This document shows, in pieces, positions 35,940 to 48,255 of a stretch of DNA of 64,000 nt. The stretch's first letter is position 1. Each line of letters starts with the position of its first letter. The stretch comes from Flammula alnicola (taxonomy: Eukaryota; Basidiomycota; Agaricomycetes; Agaricales; Strophariaceae). The position numbers and the translations under genes are program-made. Location: the NCBI GenBank assembly GCA_015499995.1, contig JADNRV010000004.1, forward strand, positions 124,001-188,000. The letters are read 5' to 3'. The notes under the pieces were generated by a model. That model made no database searches, had not been told where the DNA came from, and saw nothing but the letters and a program-made list of their open reading frames with translations.

Positions 35940-37478
35940 CGCATCTTCCGGAATGGTCGCTACAAGCTGCAACAATAACAACGTCAACTCGGGTAATGAG
36001 AATTCTATAGTTATAGGGGGCAATACGGTGGATTGTATGGTCGTAAACGCTGGCGGGAACGTGTTTGTGAGCATAACTCAGGGGGCAGGAAGTAAATTCC
36101 TTGTTTCTACATTTAACTCCAGTTTATTGATGTCCGGACCTCAGGATCTATGAATCTCGACAGCTTGAAAGAGGAATTGCCAGAAAGGTCTGACCATCAG
36201 CAGCCTTATGATACCGGAGTGGACAAATTCGATGCTGAGATCTGAGAGTTCATTTGATTGCGAATCAGTAGGTACGAATTTATTACAAGCTTCTTGGTGG
36301 TCGTGAATGTGATTTGAAAATGTGGGTTTTACAGCGCCAAACTCAAGATCCAGTCTGAAAAGGATAACACCTGAGGTATGAATTCTCTTTTCCCCGGCTG
36401 TTGGGCTGGTTTTCGGCAGCTGCTAATGATCTCCCTTCAAGAATCTCAAAAATCATGTTCCTGAATCTATCCACGATTGTGTCATGAGCTACATGTGCGC
36501 ATCAGGCCTTTTCCGTTCAACAATAGCCATTCCTCTTTGGAGGCCTTCACCATCTCTGTACAACTCTCGAAAGAACCAAACTCGACATTGGGGGAAGAAT
36601 GTTTACATCGGAGATGTTGGAGTCTTCAACGGTGATGGTGGTTTCGACACCTATTTCAACGTCTTCGAGACGAAAGAAGAAAACGAAAGCCGTGGACGCA
36701 CACCTCCAGCAAATTTTGTACGCTATCCCAAGAAGCTCTCTGAGATGGACATAGTGTCGGAACCGCAAAATGATGGGCTGATGATTATTGGATTCGTGAA
36801 AGACAAGTCAGGCGAAAGGTCAGGCCTGCCTATTTTTAAAAAAAGAATTCAAGCTTACATTTTGCTCAAAGCGGAGAGCATTCTACTTCATTTGCTATCA
36901 AGTTCCCCCCGCCTCCACACAAGCAAAAAGATGCATCAGCTCTTCATATGCTACATGGCTTCCTCTCCGTCAAAATGAATTCCTCCGAAGAAGGCAGGCT
37001 AAAAAACTATATCAGACGACAACAGACCGGCTGGTATGAATCATTTAAAGACGTCCTCGAAGGCCGCTCTTTAGTGGTCATAACCACCTCCTATCGAGCA
37101 AAGACTTGGGCATCGGCAGCAGCCAAGCTTTCGAAGAAAGAAGGGAAGATGAGGTTAATACACCGGAATGTCGAAAAGAAAGATGTATGCTCCTGGGTCT
37201 CTGATGATGCCGATATCTCTACGAAGAATGGTCCATCCCGCGACCACATTCAAAAGATTGAATCATACTTCCGAGCTTTGGGTGACGAATCAGGCCGTGA
37301 CGAGATTGAAGAATGCCATGCTGTTGCCGTTGAGGCGTTCTATCTTCACGAAAAGAGCTCAGGGATAGGAGGATCTACTAGAAGCAGAAGGACCACACAA
37401 ACAGCAGCATCGTCACGGTCGAAATTTTCTATAAAATCTTTTAGTACTATAAAGCTATTTAGTAGGAGAGCCTCGTGA
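35940..37478 (+). CDS. Family A protein, copy A3 (5' exons not located)
   Basis: From exon 3 at 35940 (after a CTCGCAG acceptor) the gene encodes ASSGMVATSCNNNNVNSGNE, the family's Asn-rich motif. Later come NHVPESIHDCVMSYM, VYIGDVGVFNGDGGFDTYFN, KKLSEMDIV, then after an intron SALHMLHGFLSVKM, VVITTSYRAKTWASAAAK, IQKIESYFRALG and ECHAVAVEAFYLH, ending TGA at 37478. The usual tiny first exons are not clearly recognised. An extra exon-3-like stretch (RPSSAKKITTLNRKNDEM, about 35810) lies just upstream and may be a tandem duplicate. Its 3' end is about 170 bp before the decayed HELL2. Confidence 0.62.
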
Positions 37479-37649
37479 GGTCAATGCTGTTAAATAGCAC
37501 TGCATTGGATATACATATATTTACATGCAGTACATGTATGTGGGCAATTTTTCTTTCGATTGGTGCAGGCGGTAGGCTTACGTAGCGTGGCAGGGGCAGC
37601 GTGCAGTCGACGTCCTACTGACACACACAGCCACTGAGCCACGTAATCT

Positions 37650-38577
37650 GGGGGCCTGTGTCTCCGAGTCGCTTACGGACAGGGCCTTGAGCACTATCCT
37701 TACAGTGTTGAAAGGTGTTGGTGCCTTCGCCCCCGTCCCATTTTTAAACGATAGTATTGATCTGGCGTCTTCGCTGGTCGATATGGTGCAGGTGCGCCCT
37801 TCTTGGCTAACTACTATCACTTCCAATATTAGATAAATATTCATGTTTTTGGGTAGAATGTGAATCAGAACCACGAAGATCTTGAAAACGTCATTCGGGG
37901 AATCTGCCAATTACTGGTTTGTATATCTTCCGAATGCGCAAAGTTCCAACAATCCTGAATCAATGCCTAAGGAATTCACGCCAATGGTTGAAGCTCTCTG
38001 ATCAAGTTAGTTACTCTTCACTACAACAATTCAAACCGCCTTACCGATGTCTCTGGGTTTTCAGCGCGCTGCAAGAGGTCGAAAGCTCCCAGTCCAAGTT
38101 CATGAAGTTCATGAAAAAAGGCTTGGTGAAGCGAAACATAACGCAAATTAGGGTAGAACTAGAACATATATTCAAACTATTTGACGTCAGTAATCACATA
38201 TTATTCCGTTTATTATTGAGAACTGACCCTCACTCATGTAATATGTTTAGGTCAGCGCGGTGGTATCACAGATACACTTCCTGGCTGCTTGTAGGAACGA
38301 CAATGAACGGCTTTTACGCGAGATACGCGAGGTTTTGGACTCGTTCTGGGACATATCCTTGTACAGACCCCCTGCCAAACCGTCTGTTAGTCCACTTCGT
38401 GTACAACTCTACCATGGTTCACAAATGTTCGAGAAATTGGTGAAGAATAGAAATATCGACGACGATGACGATCTTGCCGCAGAGAATCGTACCACTCCGA
38501 TTCACGCCTATTATGGAGACCAGATCTTCAAGGGCCCTGTGGTGAATACAAACGTCGTCAAATTCCGACGCCGGTAA
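37650..38577 (+). pseudogene. HELL2, 5'-truncated and frameshifted
   Basis: The N-terminal start and most of the Ser/Pro tail are missing. The bundle begins STILTVLKGVGAFAPVPFL, continues with NHEDLENVIRGICQLLVCIS, and breaks at a stop after AKFQQS, where two bases are missing relative to HELL1. A further in-frame loss removes LCKTCT-equivalent residues. The last exon is intact, with LLREIREVLDSF, both terminal repeats (VQLYHGSQMFEKLVKNRN and IHAYYGDQIFKGPVVNTN) and the FRRR end at 38577. Confidence 0.8.
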
Positions 38578-40399
38578 AACCAGGCAGACTATGTGGAACT
38601 TTTCATGCATATCATCGGACATGCACCAAGTTCAGAATCTTTTTTTTCCGATGAGGAGCCGAAAGCCCGGCATAACTTCCATGCCAAGCACCGAAGACTA
38701 CTCGATCCAAGTCGATCCGAGTGTTGAAAATAGGTACCATACCGCACGATCTCTAGAATCGTGTGGTCGCTAGTACTACACACCTCCGAGGTTCATTAAG
38801 GAGTCTTATGCCTAATCTCATAGGCTGACGATCAGTCTTGTTCTTCCAGTTTGCGCCTGTGGAAGGTTACAAGGAGTAAAGGTTTCGTCGACCGCTATCA
38901 AAAGCAGGATGCGTAACTGAAAACCAACACAAATGGAATACCAATGGTGAATCGACCTCAAGACAAGGGAGATGGTGCGAAAGAGTTGCCAGATTCTAGC
39001 CTCGCGGACGCTGCGCCGAGAGATAGTTTATATCTTCCCAGGAGAGATGGAAACGGCGAGGTAGTCTCCCAACAATTACTTTCAATAGAGACTATTTGGA
39101 GTCCGAAATTTCAGCGAGCTGGGCCCTGTGGATCCCTGCCAAAATGTCGTGCAGTGGAAAGTTCCAATAGCCTAGAATCCATCGGTTCCAGTAGCAGTCG
39201 CACACTCGCGACTCGTTCACTCGTCATGTTGGATACACTTACCTGCAAAGGTAGGATCCGGCTCTCCATAACGTCCATAATACCGCGACGCACCTATGTT
39301 CATACCCCACAGGATCCAATGAGGCGCCTCGTCACGAGCTCAAAACAACTGAAATGGGCGTTGCCCTCGTAGGGGTAGAAGATAACCCCGTAGATGCGGT
39401 GTGCTGGGGTAAGATCCCCCACGTTCCATAGGTGTAAGGTGTACCAGGTAGCAGTCCAGTAATCGGGGTCGTTAAACCACTATTTTCAAGTAAACCACCT
39501 CCAATTCAAGCGCATATATCAACTCCAAAAGGTGAAGGTCGCTGAGCCACTCACATTGCGACATTTTAGGGCTTGTCCTTATCACAAGCCGTCGGTTTGG
39601 TCTCGCCATATCTGAGCTCCAATTAGCTGGTAGAGGAGTCCTACAAGTCGCAGTGAGAGCTCGAGGAGAGGGCCAGCTAAGCTTGGAAGCAGGCGATTCA
39701 AAAGACCGGAAAAAGACCTGCTGCCCCAATCAGCTGGTAGTCTCAGATTCCCTGAGCCCTGGAGTGCCCACGGCAGCCCACCTAGCTAACCTCGATAGCT
39801 ATGATTGGAGACAGACAGTAACGAAATTCACGGCAGCCAGTCCCGCAGACCAGGAAAAGGGTGCCACTGAGTGTGGCACGACGACCCCTTTCGCTGTATG
39901 CCGGATTGACACTAGATGAGGAGGCCACGTCAGGGGATAGAAAGAAGACGACAACGTACATCTGGGTCAATGGAACGTCGCTCAACGAGACGAGTAAAAA
40001 CATCTCCGTGTCGTTCGCGTTGTCCAAGGTAATGTACGGACTTGGGACGGAATTGAGGTGAGGGATTCAACGAACGCGGAGCTGAATATTGAGGACGCGA
40101 TAAAAGCTAGCTGGCCAGGAGATGTCGCTCAAGAGTTGCAAGGAGTCGAACGGTTCCAGTGGCCTCCAGCGAAACAATGGGAAAGGAGAAACAAGAAAGG
40201 GCAAAAAAAAAAGTAACATTGAATTATCACTTTAATGGTTACGTAATTGGATGATATAAAAAATCCTGCGTCGTTGCTATACCGCCATCTAAGTCTCTGG
40301 ATTTTCTTGTGAGATTTCCATATTGCGATATATATATCAGGCAGAGAGACTCACAAGTCGATTCTCTTCCAACGTTAGCCTCCAGCCGTTGCATCATTC

Positions 40400-41300
40400 G
40401 GAACCGTGGAGCGCGACCGTCCCAGATTACAGGTTGAATGCAGGAACAAGTTCTGAATCTCCGATAGGTTTTTCGTGATGGTAGCGTGTTGATCGACCAA
40501 GGCAGTACTTCTATTATTGTGCTGTTAGAAAGCATGCCAAAGTCAGACGCAACGGAGAAGATGTGAAAGGAGAGGCGCACAGTAAGTAATCACCTCGAAA
40601 CTTTTTCGTCTCCTTTTCTCTTCTTCGTTTGCTCTGCTGCAGCTTGGGATCGAGGGTAGCGCGGATCTATGAAGACAACTTGGGGGCTCGGCCGTTGGGC
40701 GCTTGTAGTCGAGGAGAAGCACCATACCGTGGAGGTAAAGAAATTTGCCTTCGTTGTTGTTTTCAGGAGAGGACCTTCAAAGTTCATTCTCCATGGCACG
40801 TCGGGCTTATCAACAAGGAGATTAATTATGTTTGAGCTTGGGAGAGGTTGTCGTAGGTAGACGATCTGTAGCAGGGCGCAGAACACCTGACGATTAGTTC
40901 ATTACTGAGGCTTCAAGGGTATTTTGCCGAGCCGTAACCCTAGCTTCCTGCTCGTAAGTCCATAATAACTGTTCAACAGGTACCTGTACCGCTGACGTTG
41001 AGCCTAACAGAGCAAGCCAAGTTATTGACAAGGACGCACCTTTTTCCTCCCGACGATTAATCTGGGCTTCCAAATATTAAATCTGCATTGGCTGATCAAA
41101 TGAAAAAGGCGCAGTGAAGAGTGCGGAGGGTATTCCACTCTACACAATTGACCTCAAGAGGTATGACAACTCTGGGCGAACAGATAATTGACTGAATGAC
41201 AACACAAAAGTTCAGATGAGAGGAGGAGAACAGCTCGGGTTTTACTCACCATGGTCCAAGATACCTTCGGAACTTAAGGGAGCGTAAAGTTGTCTCAGAA
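40400..41300 (-). pseudogene. GPALPP1-like 3' remnant in duplication copy 2
   Basis: On the minus strand an open stretch (PRYPRSQAAAEQTKKRKGDE, about 40690-40610) is followed by an intron-like segment and TGCCTTGGTCGATCAACACG, as in copies 1 and 3. The family resemblance to GPALPP1 is limited to the last intron/exon junction and the Lys/Glu-rich stretch. No full frame survives. Confidence 0.4.
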
Positions 41301-42178
41301 AACGTTAGTGGAGGACTCAACAACCTAACAACTAAACCGTTTGTTTCCGGACCTCTGTGGACGTAATACGTACGTACTACTACTAGCCACGTCGAATGGT
41401 TTCACACACTCTCATGGGTGGAGGCATTGCGCAAGATTTTTTTTGGCAGGCAATAAAATTTGGTGGCGAGGAATTCATTGCACACAGAATTCAGTACGCT
41501 CCCTACCTGGAATATAGCGGAAGAAATGATTAACTAATAAGTTGGAAACTGGGAGAAAATCTTACCTCTCTAGAAATAACCCCGCTCGCAAATCGAGGCA
41601 AGAATCGCAACCATAAGAAATAGCATCATTCAAATTCATGAATACGTAGATGCCTCATACTTCCCCTTCCCGTCGATCATCCTCATTATGACGAGCGGTT
41701 TGTGTCAAGAGATGAGTTGGTGCTTGAGAAAGTGGTTGTCGGTGTTTAATAAAACAGACTTATTTCTCCACGCAACACGTGCACCACAACAAGACCCGAA
41801 ACGTTTTCCTTTCTTTTCCTGCCACTACATACACACCTAATTCTAGCCTACTCTCCTCATGTCGTCGGAAAATAAAGAGCATACCTACAAAGCCACCGAA
41901 TGGAAACCAAATTCCTATTGAAACCTCCCTTTACGTCAAGGCCACCACCGTGCAGATGCAGATTAGATGATTGTGTTAAAGTTGGCTCGGGTGTTCGTTG
42001 CTTTATTCCATCTCTATAATTTGATTTCAGCCTGCTAATTTTGTACGACCATTCTTCGCAGTCGGCCTGGCCGTTTGATACATTGCAGCTGCCCTTTGAT
42101 ATTTTAACTTGCGTCTTTCTAACGGTATGTCTCAAGAGTTTTCGGACTACAAGTCATAACCACTAACGTCAGGATTAG

Positions 42179-42776
42179 ACCGCCTACCTAAATGTACCAC
42201 TGCGGAGGCCGGTTGTTTAACCCCATCTTCTGAATCATTCAATGCTTTTATGCCTTGACCTGGTGGCAATTCCCTCGGGTTCGAGCATGAGTGGAAGATA
42301 GCGACAATCGCGGAGGATAAGGATCCCAAGCAACACACGCCAGAGGCTCCATGTCACTGGCCAAGCGATTTTGTCGAACATTCGCCGCCTCATGCCCTGG
42401 GTCTCGAAGTCCTCGAAGACAAGCTAAAAACTCGGCTCCTTCAGATCATGCACAAGGTCCTCTCGATACACAATGTCGGACATATAACGCCTCGAGGCAA
42501 ACTACATACACACTACAAGACACACCATATAAATCCTTGAGTCTAGTTTCTATACTCAATGCCCATTGTGGAGGCTGCCAACGTGCACACTTCGAGCACA
42601 CTCAACTACCTGGCTATCTCTGTGCTCATAAGCTCCATCTGATGGGATCTTAACGTATTCGCATAACTTGGGTATATGTACAGCACGTACTATTTATTAT
42701 ACTACTCATAGGCTAGGCAAATACATATCTGAATCAGAGCTTTATGCGAAGATACTATTTAATTTCGCCCTCGTGT
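42179..42776. other. Junction region, possible family B tail fragment
   Basis: About 600 bp between duplication copy 2 and A4. One plus-strand stretch near 42415-42475 reads LKTRLLQIMHKVLS, which faintly resembles the last residues of family B proteins (LQNMFKVLS). Otherwise I see nothing. Confidence 0.25.
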
Positions 42777-44709
42777 CTATGGTCTTATCGTAGTTCGAGA
42801 AGAATTTCTAGACGATCCTCGCCTCGAAGCCTCCATTTCATCTTCAAGAAAATCTGCCTGCACGGCGACACAGTGACACCATTCAATTTCTTCACGATCT
42901 TTTTTATTGCTGATGGTCTGTAAATATGATTGCATCTCCTTAATATCGAGGTCAGATGGACCACTGTTCGTCAGGATATCGTCGTCATCGCTCTCCCAGA
43001 ACGACATATCCGGGATTCCAGACACTGTTCGTAATGTTGCCTTTCCTTTCCTGCTGGATAAACGAGGCTTTGTAGCTGTTGCCAATGCCCAAGACTGGGC
43101 CCGGAAGGACGCAACAATGATCACGAAAGAGCGCGCGCGCGTTTCATCCAACGCGTTCTCCTCCAAGTGAGGGCGCCAAGTCTCCTGATATTTCTCCACA
43201 TATTCGCTTATGTGGGCTCTTTCGAATTGGCCTATCTTGAGCCGGAGAAAGCCTTGTGACAGATGCATCGCTGAGCAGTAGACACGATCGGGTTTACTCC
43301 TCAAACTATCAGGAATGCGAATCCTGGGACGGTCGTCACTGTTCAGGAGAATGTCAGACAAAAATCGCTTTGATGGGCTGTACGCACGACGCGATTCCTG
43401 ACCTTTCTTTCCTTTTATCTTTGTTAAATCCACGGATATACAAATTCTTTTTTGCGCGGGAGAAAATCAGGTTCGTCTTCAAGGTCTCGGAGAGTTTTTT
43501 GAAGTAAGGCACAAATCCTTTCGGGGGGTTGAGACCACGGCTAATGTTTTCATCTTCCGTCTCGAAGATATTGAATAGGGTGTCGAAGCCTCCATCTTCG
43601 TTGAAGAGCCCGACATCTCCAATATAGACATTCTTCCCCCATCTTTCAATGTGATCATGTTGAGTTGGCGAGGGGTTCCAAAGCGGAATCGTATCGGCTT
43701 CTGCGGAGAAAGGGCTTGTTTTCATATAGTTCTTTATGTGACGCTGCGTGGTAGTAGGAATGTAATATTTCAGATTCTTGTAAACAGACAGTCAGTGATT
43801 GTCATATTCCGTAAGACCGAAACACATACCGGAGCGGTTATAGCTTTAGTGCGAAGTGAACTTGATTGTGAGCCTGTAACATACATATTTCAAAACACAA
43901 AAATCGGAGGGGGTTGAAATGAATCATATCCATACCCAGTGATCTAGACGAATATCTGCTTCGCGAGGAATTTCCTACTCCAAGTGAGTCAGAGCTTTCG
44001 GTCAGGGTTACACTAACGTTGGATCGAGTTCGTAGATGACCAGAAGGCTTCTGTAGGATACTTGTGAGTTTCCCTGCGGAGGGACCTGGTAATACATTCC
44101 GATTTGAAGTGAGCGATATTGAAGCCAAAAGATACATAAATCGGAAAGTACCATTTAAAAGTTGTGGAGCTTCTAGGCTTTGTGACTGATTAAGAAAAAG
44201 AAAAGATTTAAGATTTCGAGTTTCAAGTTGGTACAGATCTGTGCTTACTCTCGAGCTTTCTAGATCTGTGGCTAGCGATGCCTCTTCCAACGGTTGGCTG
44301 ACACCGGTCAGTTCAGCGACCACTGCTCGATCATCAGTTTAATCAGTTTCGTGCGAAGATGGAAAACTTACATCTATGAGTATCAGGAACAGAAATGAAG
44401 TTGGTGTGGCTGATATATTGAACGGTACCCCTCGAAGCATTGTGTATAGTCGTACTGCCTTCGATAACTGAATGGTTGTTACCGCTGTTAATATTCTCGT
44501 TATTGCTTGTTATGATTTGCTTTCCGGAAGGTCTGGCGACACGAGGATAAGCAGGATTCTCCCAGGTTGAGAGGACTCATAGGATGTCTAACCTGGCTCC
44601 AACTGTGGACTGTATGCCTGGACGTCGATCGGGCTGAGAGTGAGCGACCTTCGAATTATTTCATGAAGCAGAGTTTTAGACACATACTTTTCCAGGCCTT
44701 TCCGAACAT
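42777..44709 (-). CDS. Family A protein, copy A4
   Basis: Exon 1 begins at 44709 (MFGKAWK; an ATG two codons upstream at 44715 is also possible). A 25-nt exon 2 follows (SIQSTVGA), then exon 3 with RPSGKQIITSNNENINSG and HSVIEG. The body has VYIGDVGLFNEDGGFDTLFN, VPYFKKLSETLK, SAMHLSQGFLRLKIG, SFVIIVASFRAQSWALATAT, MSFWESDDDDILTNSGPSD and WCHCVAVQADF, and ends TAG at 42779-42777. The frame is plausible throughout. It is divergent from B3, with a 390-bp inverted-repeat element between them. Function unknown. Confidence 0.72.
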
Positions 44710-44895
44710 GTCCATATTTCCCAAATGCTAGCGTTACGAGGACTTGGAGAGCACGGAAAATGAGTCTAATGCGAGAAGAATGCAAGGGAAGCGAGTGGAC
44801 TGAGCGTTGCGCCAATATAATTGTTTCCAGAATTAAAAGCCCCAAGGAGCTACTTGTAGCTGAGAACGATAAGTAAACTTGAACAACGTTGGGAC

Positions 44896-45285
44896 CCCTG
44901 AAAGTACCCTCAAATGTCATGTCCCAGTCCGGACAGGTTTTAAATTTTGGCCTGTAGGGCCGGACGGTCCGGACCCGTTTCGGACAGCAAAAGTCGAAGG
45001 AAGTGGAAATTTGAAGGTACTCAAAACTATTTTATGTCAAAAACGTGAAATTCCAGCCCAAATCAACGTAAATGAGCGCCACAAGCTCAAATTTCGCGTT
45101 TTTTGGTGCCAAATTTTCTCCACATGAATTTTTCGGTAACTATATGTATGTAGTAGTGACTCTGAGAAAGCTGATTTTTGGCTCGGAGGCCATATCCAAT
45201 CCGGGCAGGTTTTTGGAAAAGCGTGCGGACAGAACACCCGAAATTAGGGTATTTTGGGATACGACCTTTGAGGATACTTTCAGGG
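44896..45285. mobile_element. MITE-like element with about 30-bp terminal inverted repeats
   Basis: The left end CCCTGAAAGTACCCTCAAAT and the right end, which closes with TTTGAGGATACTTTCAGGG, are inverted repeats of about 30 bp with a few mismatches. The 390-bp interior is non-coding. I could not identify a convincing target-site duplication. It lies in the shared upstream region of A4 and B3. Confidence 0.7.
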
Positions 45286-45500
45286 ATTATAATAGTAACG
45301 TCGTTTTGCACCAGTCCTGTTGGAACGTACTTGCCTTATAGGCAACAAAAGATGACATAATTACGTAATGTGTGACCATTCGATCAGTGGACCCAATGAA
45401 CCTGGACTCGGAACGTCCACGGGAACAAAGTCGAACATAGCAACCGTGTCGTGTTCATAATCATACACCACGTTCCTGAGGCATTTCTCTTCCTCATTCC

Positions 45501-47255
45501 ATGGCATTCCTTCTCCGTCGCTCACATTTGGGGACGGGTCACAATGAGGATGAAAGAACAAGTTCTTTTTCCGGCTCGGAAAGGAGAATCTCTCGGCATA
45601 GTGCGTCTCTGTCATACTAATTCTCTCCAGGATACTGAACAGACATCGCTAGGCTCAATTGAAGGACCTTACCGTGACGGCACCAAGGACACCAACTTCC
45701 CTATCTATTGCACAATCGAAAACCCATCTGCGGAGCCCCGTATATATGCTCGCTCTTTGTTGCCGTTGGGAAATGGGTTTGGATTGAATGTTGCTCTAGG
45801 GAGCGAGTCGCGTCCCAAGCTACATATGAGCCAAGGCGCCGTCATCGGCGATGTTGGTATCATGGATTCAAACGGTAGCTTTGAGTTCTGGTTCAATTTG
45901 TTTCTCCCACCAGATCACCCCAATCAACCAACAAAGACCATGCCACCAAATTTTTCCCCGCTACATCCCCCCCTATCCAAAGAAGAGCTGCTCACTGTTC
46001 CTGATCATTTTCCTCCTGGAACAGTCATTGCCAGCGATGGAGTCAAGATATCTCGCATATCATCTTCCCCATTGTAATGCTCATTTCTTTCTTCTTCCTT
46101 TTGTCACGCTGATTAAATATTATTCAAAGGAAAGTTGAATTTGAAACATCCGCCCGGGAAGGCGCGGCTCTCGTTCTCCCTACAGGAGCTTCTCGTGAAG
46201 ACATCATCGATCCTTCCAGAATTTACCCCTACGTGAAGGAGCATGCTATTGATTGGTACCAAGGCTACAATGGTAACGGTGAGATTATTGCTGGTGAACC
46301 TGTTTCGAACGGTACCGTGTGGGTTATTACGGGCGTTGATCGGAGCACTTCATGGGCAATGGCGACCTTTCCGGAGGATAGCTCAAATTCAGGGAAGTAT
46401 ACGCGATTCAAATACAATGGGGAAAACTCGGAGTCGGTCTGGGAAGACGACCAAAGATGCAGCCCAGATTACCAATTGCAAAACTTCTCTGACGGCACCC
46501 AGGGCGCTATCTTTCTTCGTGTTTTGGCTGTGGCTTTAAGTCCTTTAGAATGGTCGGGACACGTTACACATATTCCTTCTGACTGCGTTCCGCACTATAC
46601 TGTCCTTTCGACTCCCCGGGTGGGTCTACGTGCATGGGTTCAACGGGCTATGGCTCGCATCCTCTCCAGTACTAGCCATGCTTCTATCGATACCCCCCAG
46701 GTTCGAGACAGCTTATACCTATATGTCAGTTTTTCACCCTCTTCTTTAGGTTTTCTTTCATCCGTCGATCATTCTCTTGCATATCTTGCTCCTGACGGTA
46801 TGACCATCGCGATTTCTCATATAATATCCTGCTAATGCCCACTAGGATCCATTAGCAGTGGTGGCGGTTGTTGCGGATTCTGTGTGGTGCTCGCAGCTGA
46901 GTAAAGTATGTCCCATCGTTTCTGCGCTTCATACACAAGCCAACGCCGGACATAGCGACACTTGAATCACTCAGAAGTTATTAAACTGATGCGGCGGGTT
47001 ATTGACAATTATGATGTTGTAAATACGGACGGTGCGTCTCTCGTTAAGTTTCCTAATATTTACGCTCATGTTCGCCTTGTAGGAGTGGTCACTTTCTCCC
47101 CTAAGCAATACAAAGCCGATACGTCCCATCGCTGGCAGAGAGGATTGACTGCCTCTATTGGCCGCATTATACCTTGGGTCGCTAAGTACCAGGAAGAAGA
47201 GCTCAACGCTCCAATACTTCAGAATATGTTCAAGGTCCTCTCGGTGCCCGAATGA
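45501..47255 (+). CDS. Family B protein, copy B3, apparently intact
   Basis: Exon 1 begins at 45501 (MAFLLRRSHLGTGHNED, ending RRISRHS). After a short intron: GSIEGPYRDGTKDTNFPIY, YARSLLPLGNGFGL, AVIGDVGIMDSNGSFEFWFN and DHFPPGTVIASDGVKISR. Next exon: KVEFETSAREGAALVLPTGA, IYPYVKEHAIDWYQGYNG, WVITGVDRSTSWAMATFP, LRVLAVALSPLEWSGHV. Then a short hydrophobic exon (FFHPSIILLHILLLT), AVVAVVADSVWCSQL, LNHSEVIKLMRRVIDNYD and a last exon with VVTFSPKQ and APILQNMFKVLSVPE, ending TGA at 47255. This is the best reference copy for family B. No enzyme signature is visible. HELL3 lies 1 kb downstream in the same direction. Confidence 0.8.
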
Positions 47256-48255
47256 CCATTACAGATAGCACCTTATTATTTCTGTTGACGTAGATGCATT
47301 TGTGTTCTGGCCAGGGATGGCTTTACTACTACAGTATAATTATATCACATGCAGCTGCCGTGTGAGCACTAAGCTCAAAAGCAGCAACGGGTGTTCGTGC
47401 ACTTTGACAGATTTTGAAATACTGCACTCTGAGCAAAACCGGGGCTTGAGATCCTGAGATGCCATCACTCGTTATTGTCTTGCGACGACAGGGCGATGTA
47501 GGAAACTGCGAGTCATTGTTCATGTGTAAGTTCATCAGGGCAGATACACAAGCGAAGGCATTAAGGCGCATCTCTTTCAAAATTCCCGGTGTACGAATCT
47601 TGAAAAATACAGTTTGTGTGTCCTTATGTCGTCTACGACAACAGAATTGGCACTTTACCCGTTCCTTCCGACAGATGCACACATTTTTATGGGTGCCGTC
47701 AACTTAAATCTGCATGGCCCACCCGTTACCGAATGGGAATTCGAGGGACGATTGCCAACTTGAGCGCACAATAATCAATATGGTACCGGTTACGCATACA
47801 AACAAAGTGATATGACGCTTTTCGCTCTGTCTCGTGTGGCTGCAAAGTAAAGTAAACTTAGGACACATGGCATACAGCGACGACGAAACGTACACACGTA
47901 AATTTCCTTTCTCGCTCAACTCGGAGATATTGTTGCATCTTGTGGGCCTTGTTCTTAGGAAATCTAAAAGTTGTCCATGGTCCATGGATACTTCGTTGTA
48001 CGTCAGAGCCTACATGATACATCCACAGTGTGAACACTTGGCTAACAATGAAGCATGCCAAGACCCCGGAACTTCTTGAAACACAACAACATCCATAGCC
48101 CCCACGAATCGACAGATTCCGCCAGATTCCACCTTACAAGGTTCTCCTCAAAAGTCCATGCTGGTGTCTCCTTTGCGCTATGTAATTAGACCTTATAATG
48201 CAAGATAAATTCCGCCAAATTATCACTAGCCTATCAGCCCGAGAGATCATGTACA

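Larger units (their letters stand above)
37650..42178. repeat. Segmental duplication, copy 2
   Basis: Same content and order as copy 3, in the plus orientation: HELL2, the conserved unassigned region, and a GPALPP1-like remnant on the minus strand around 40490-41300. Similarity to copy 3 stops near 42178, just after AACGGTATGTCT. Confidence 0.75.
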
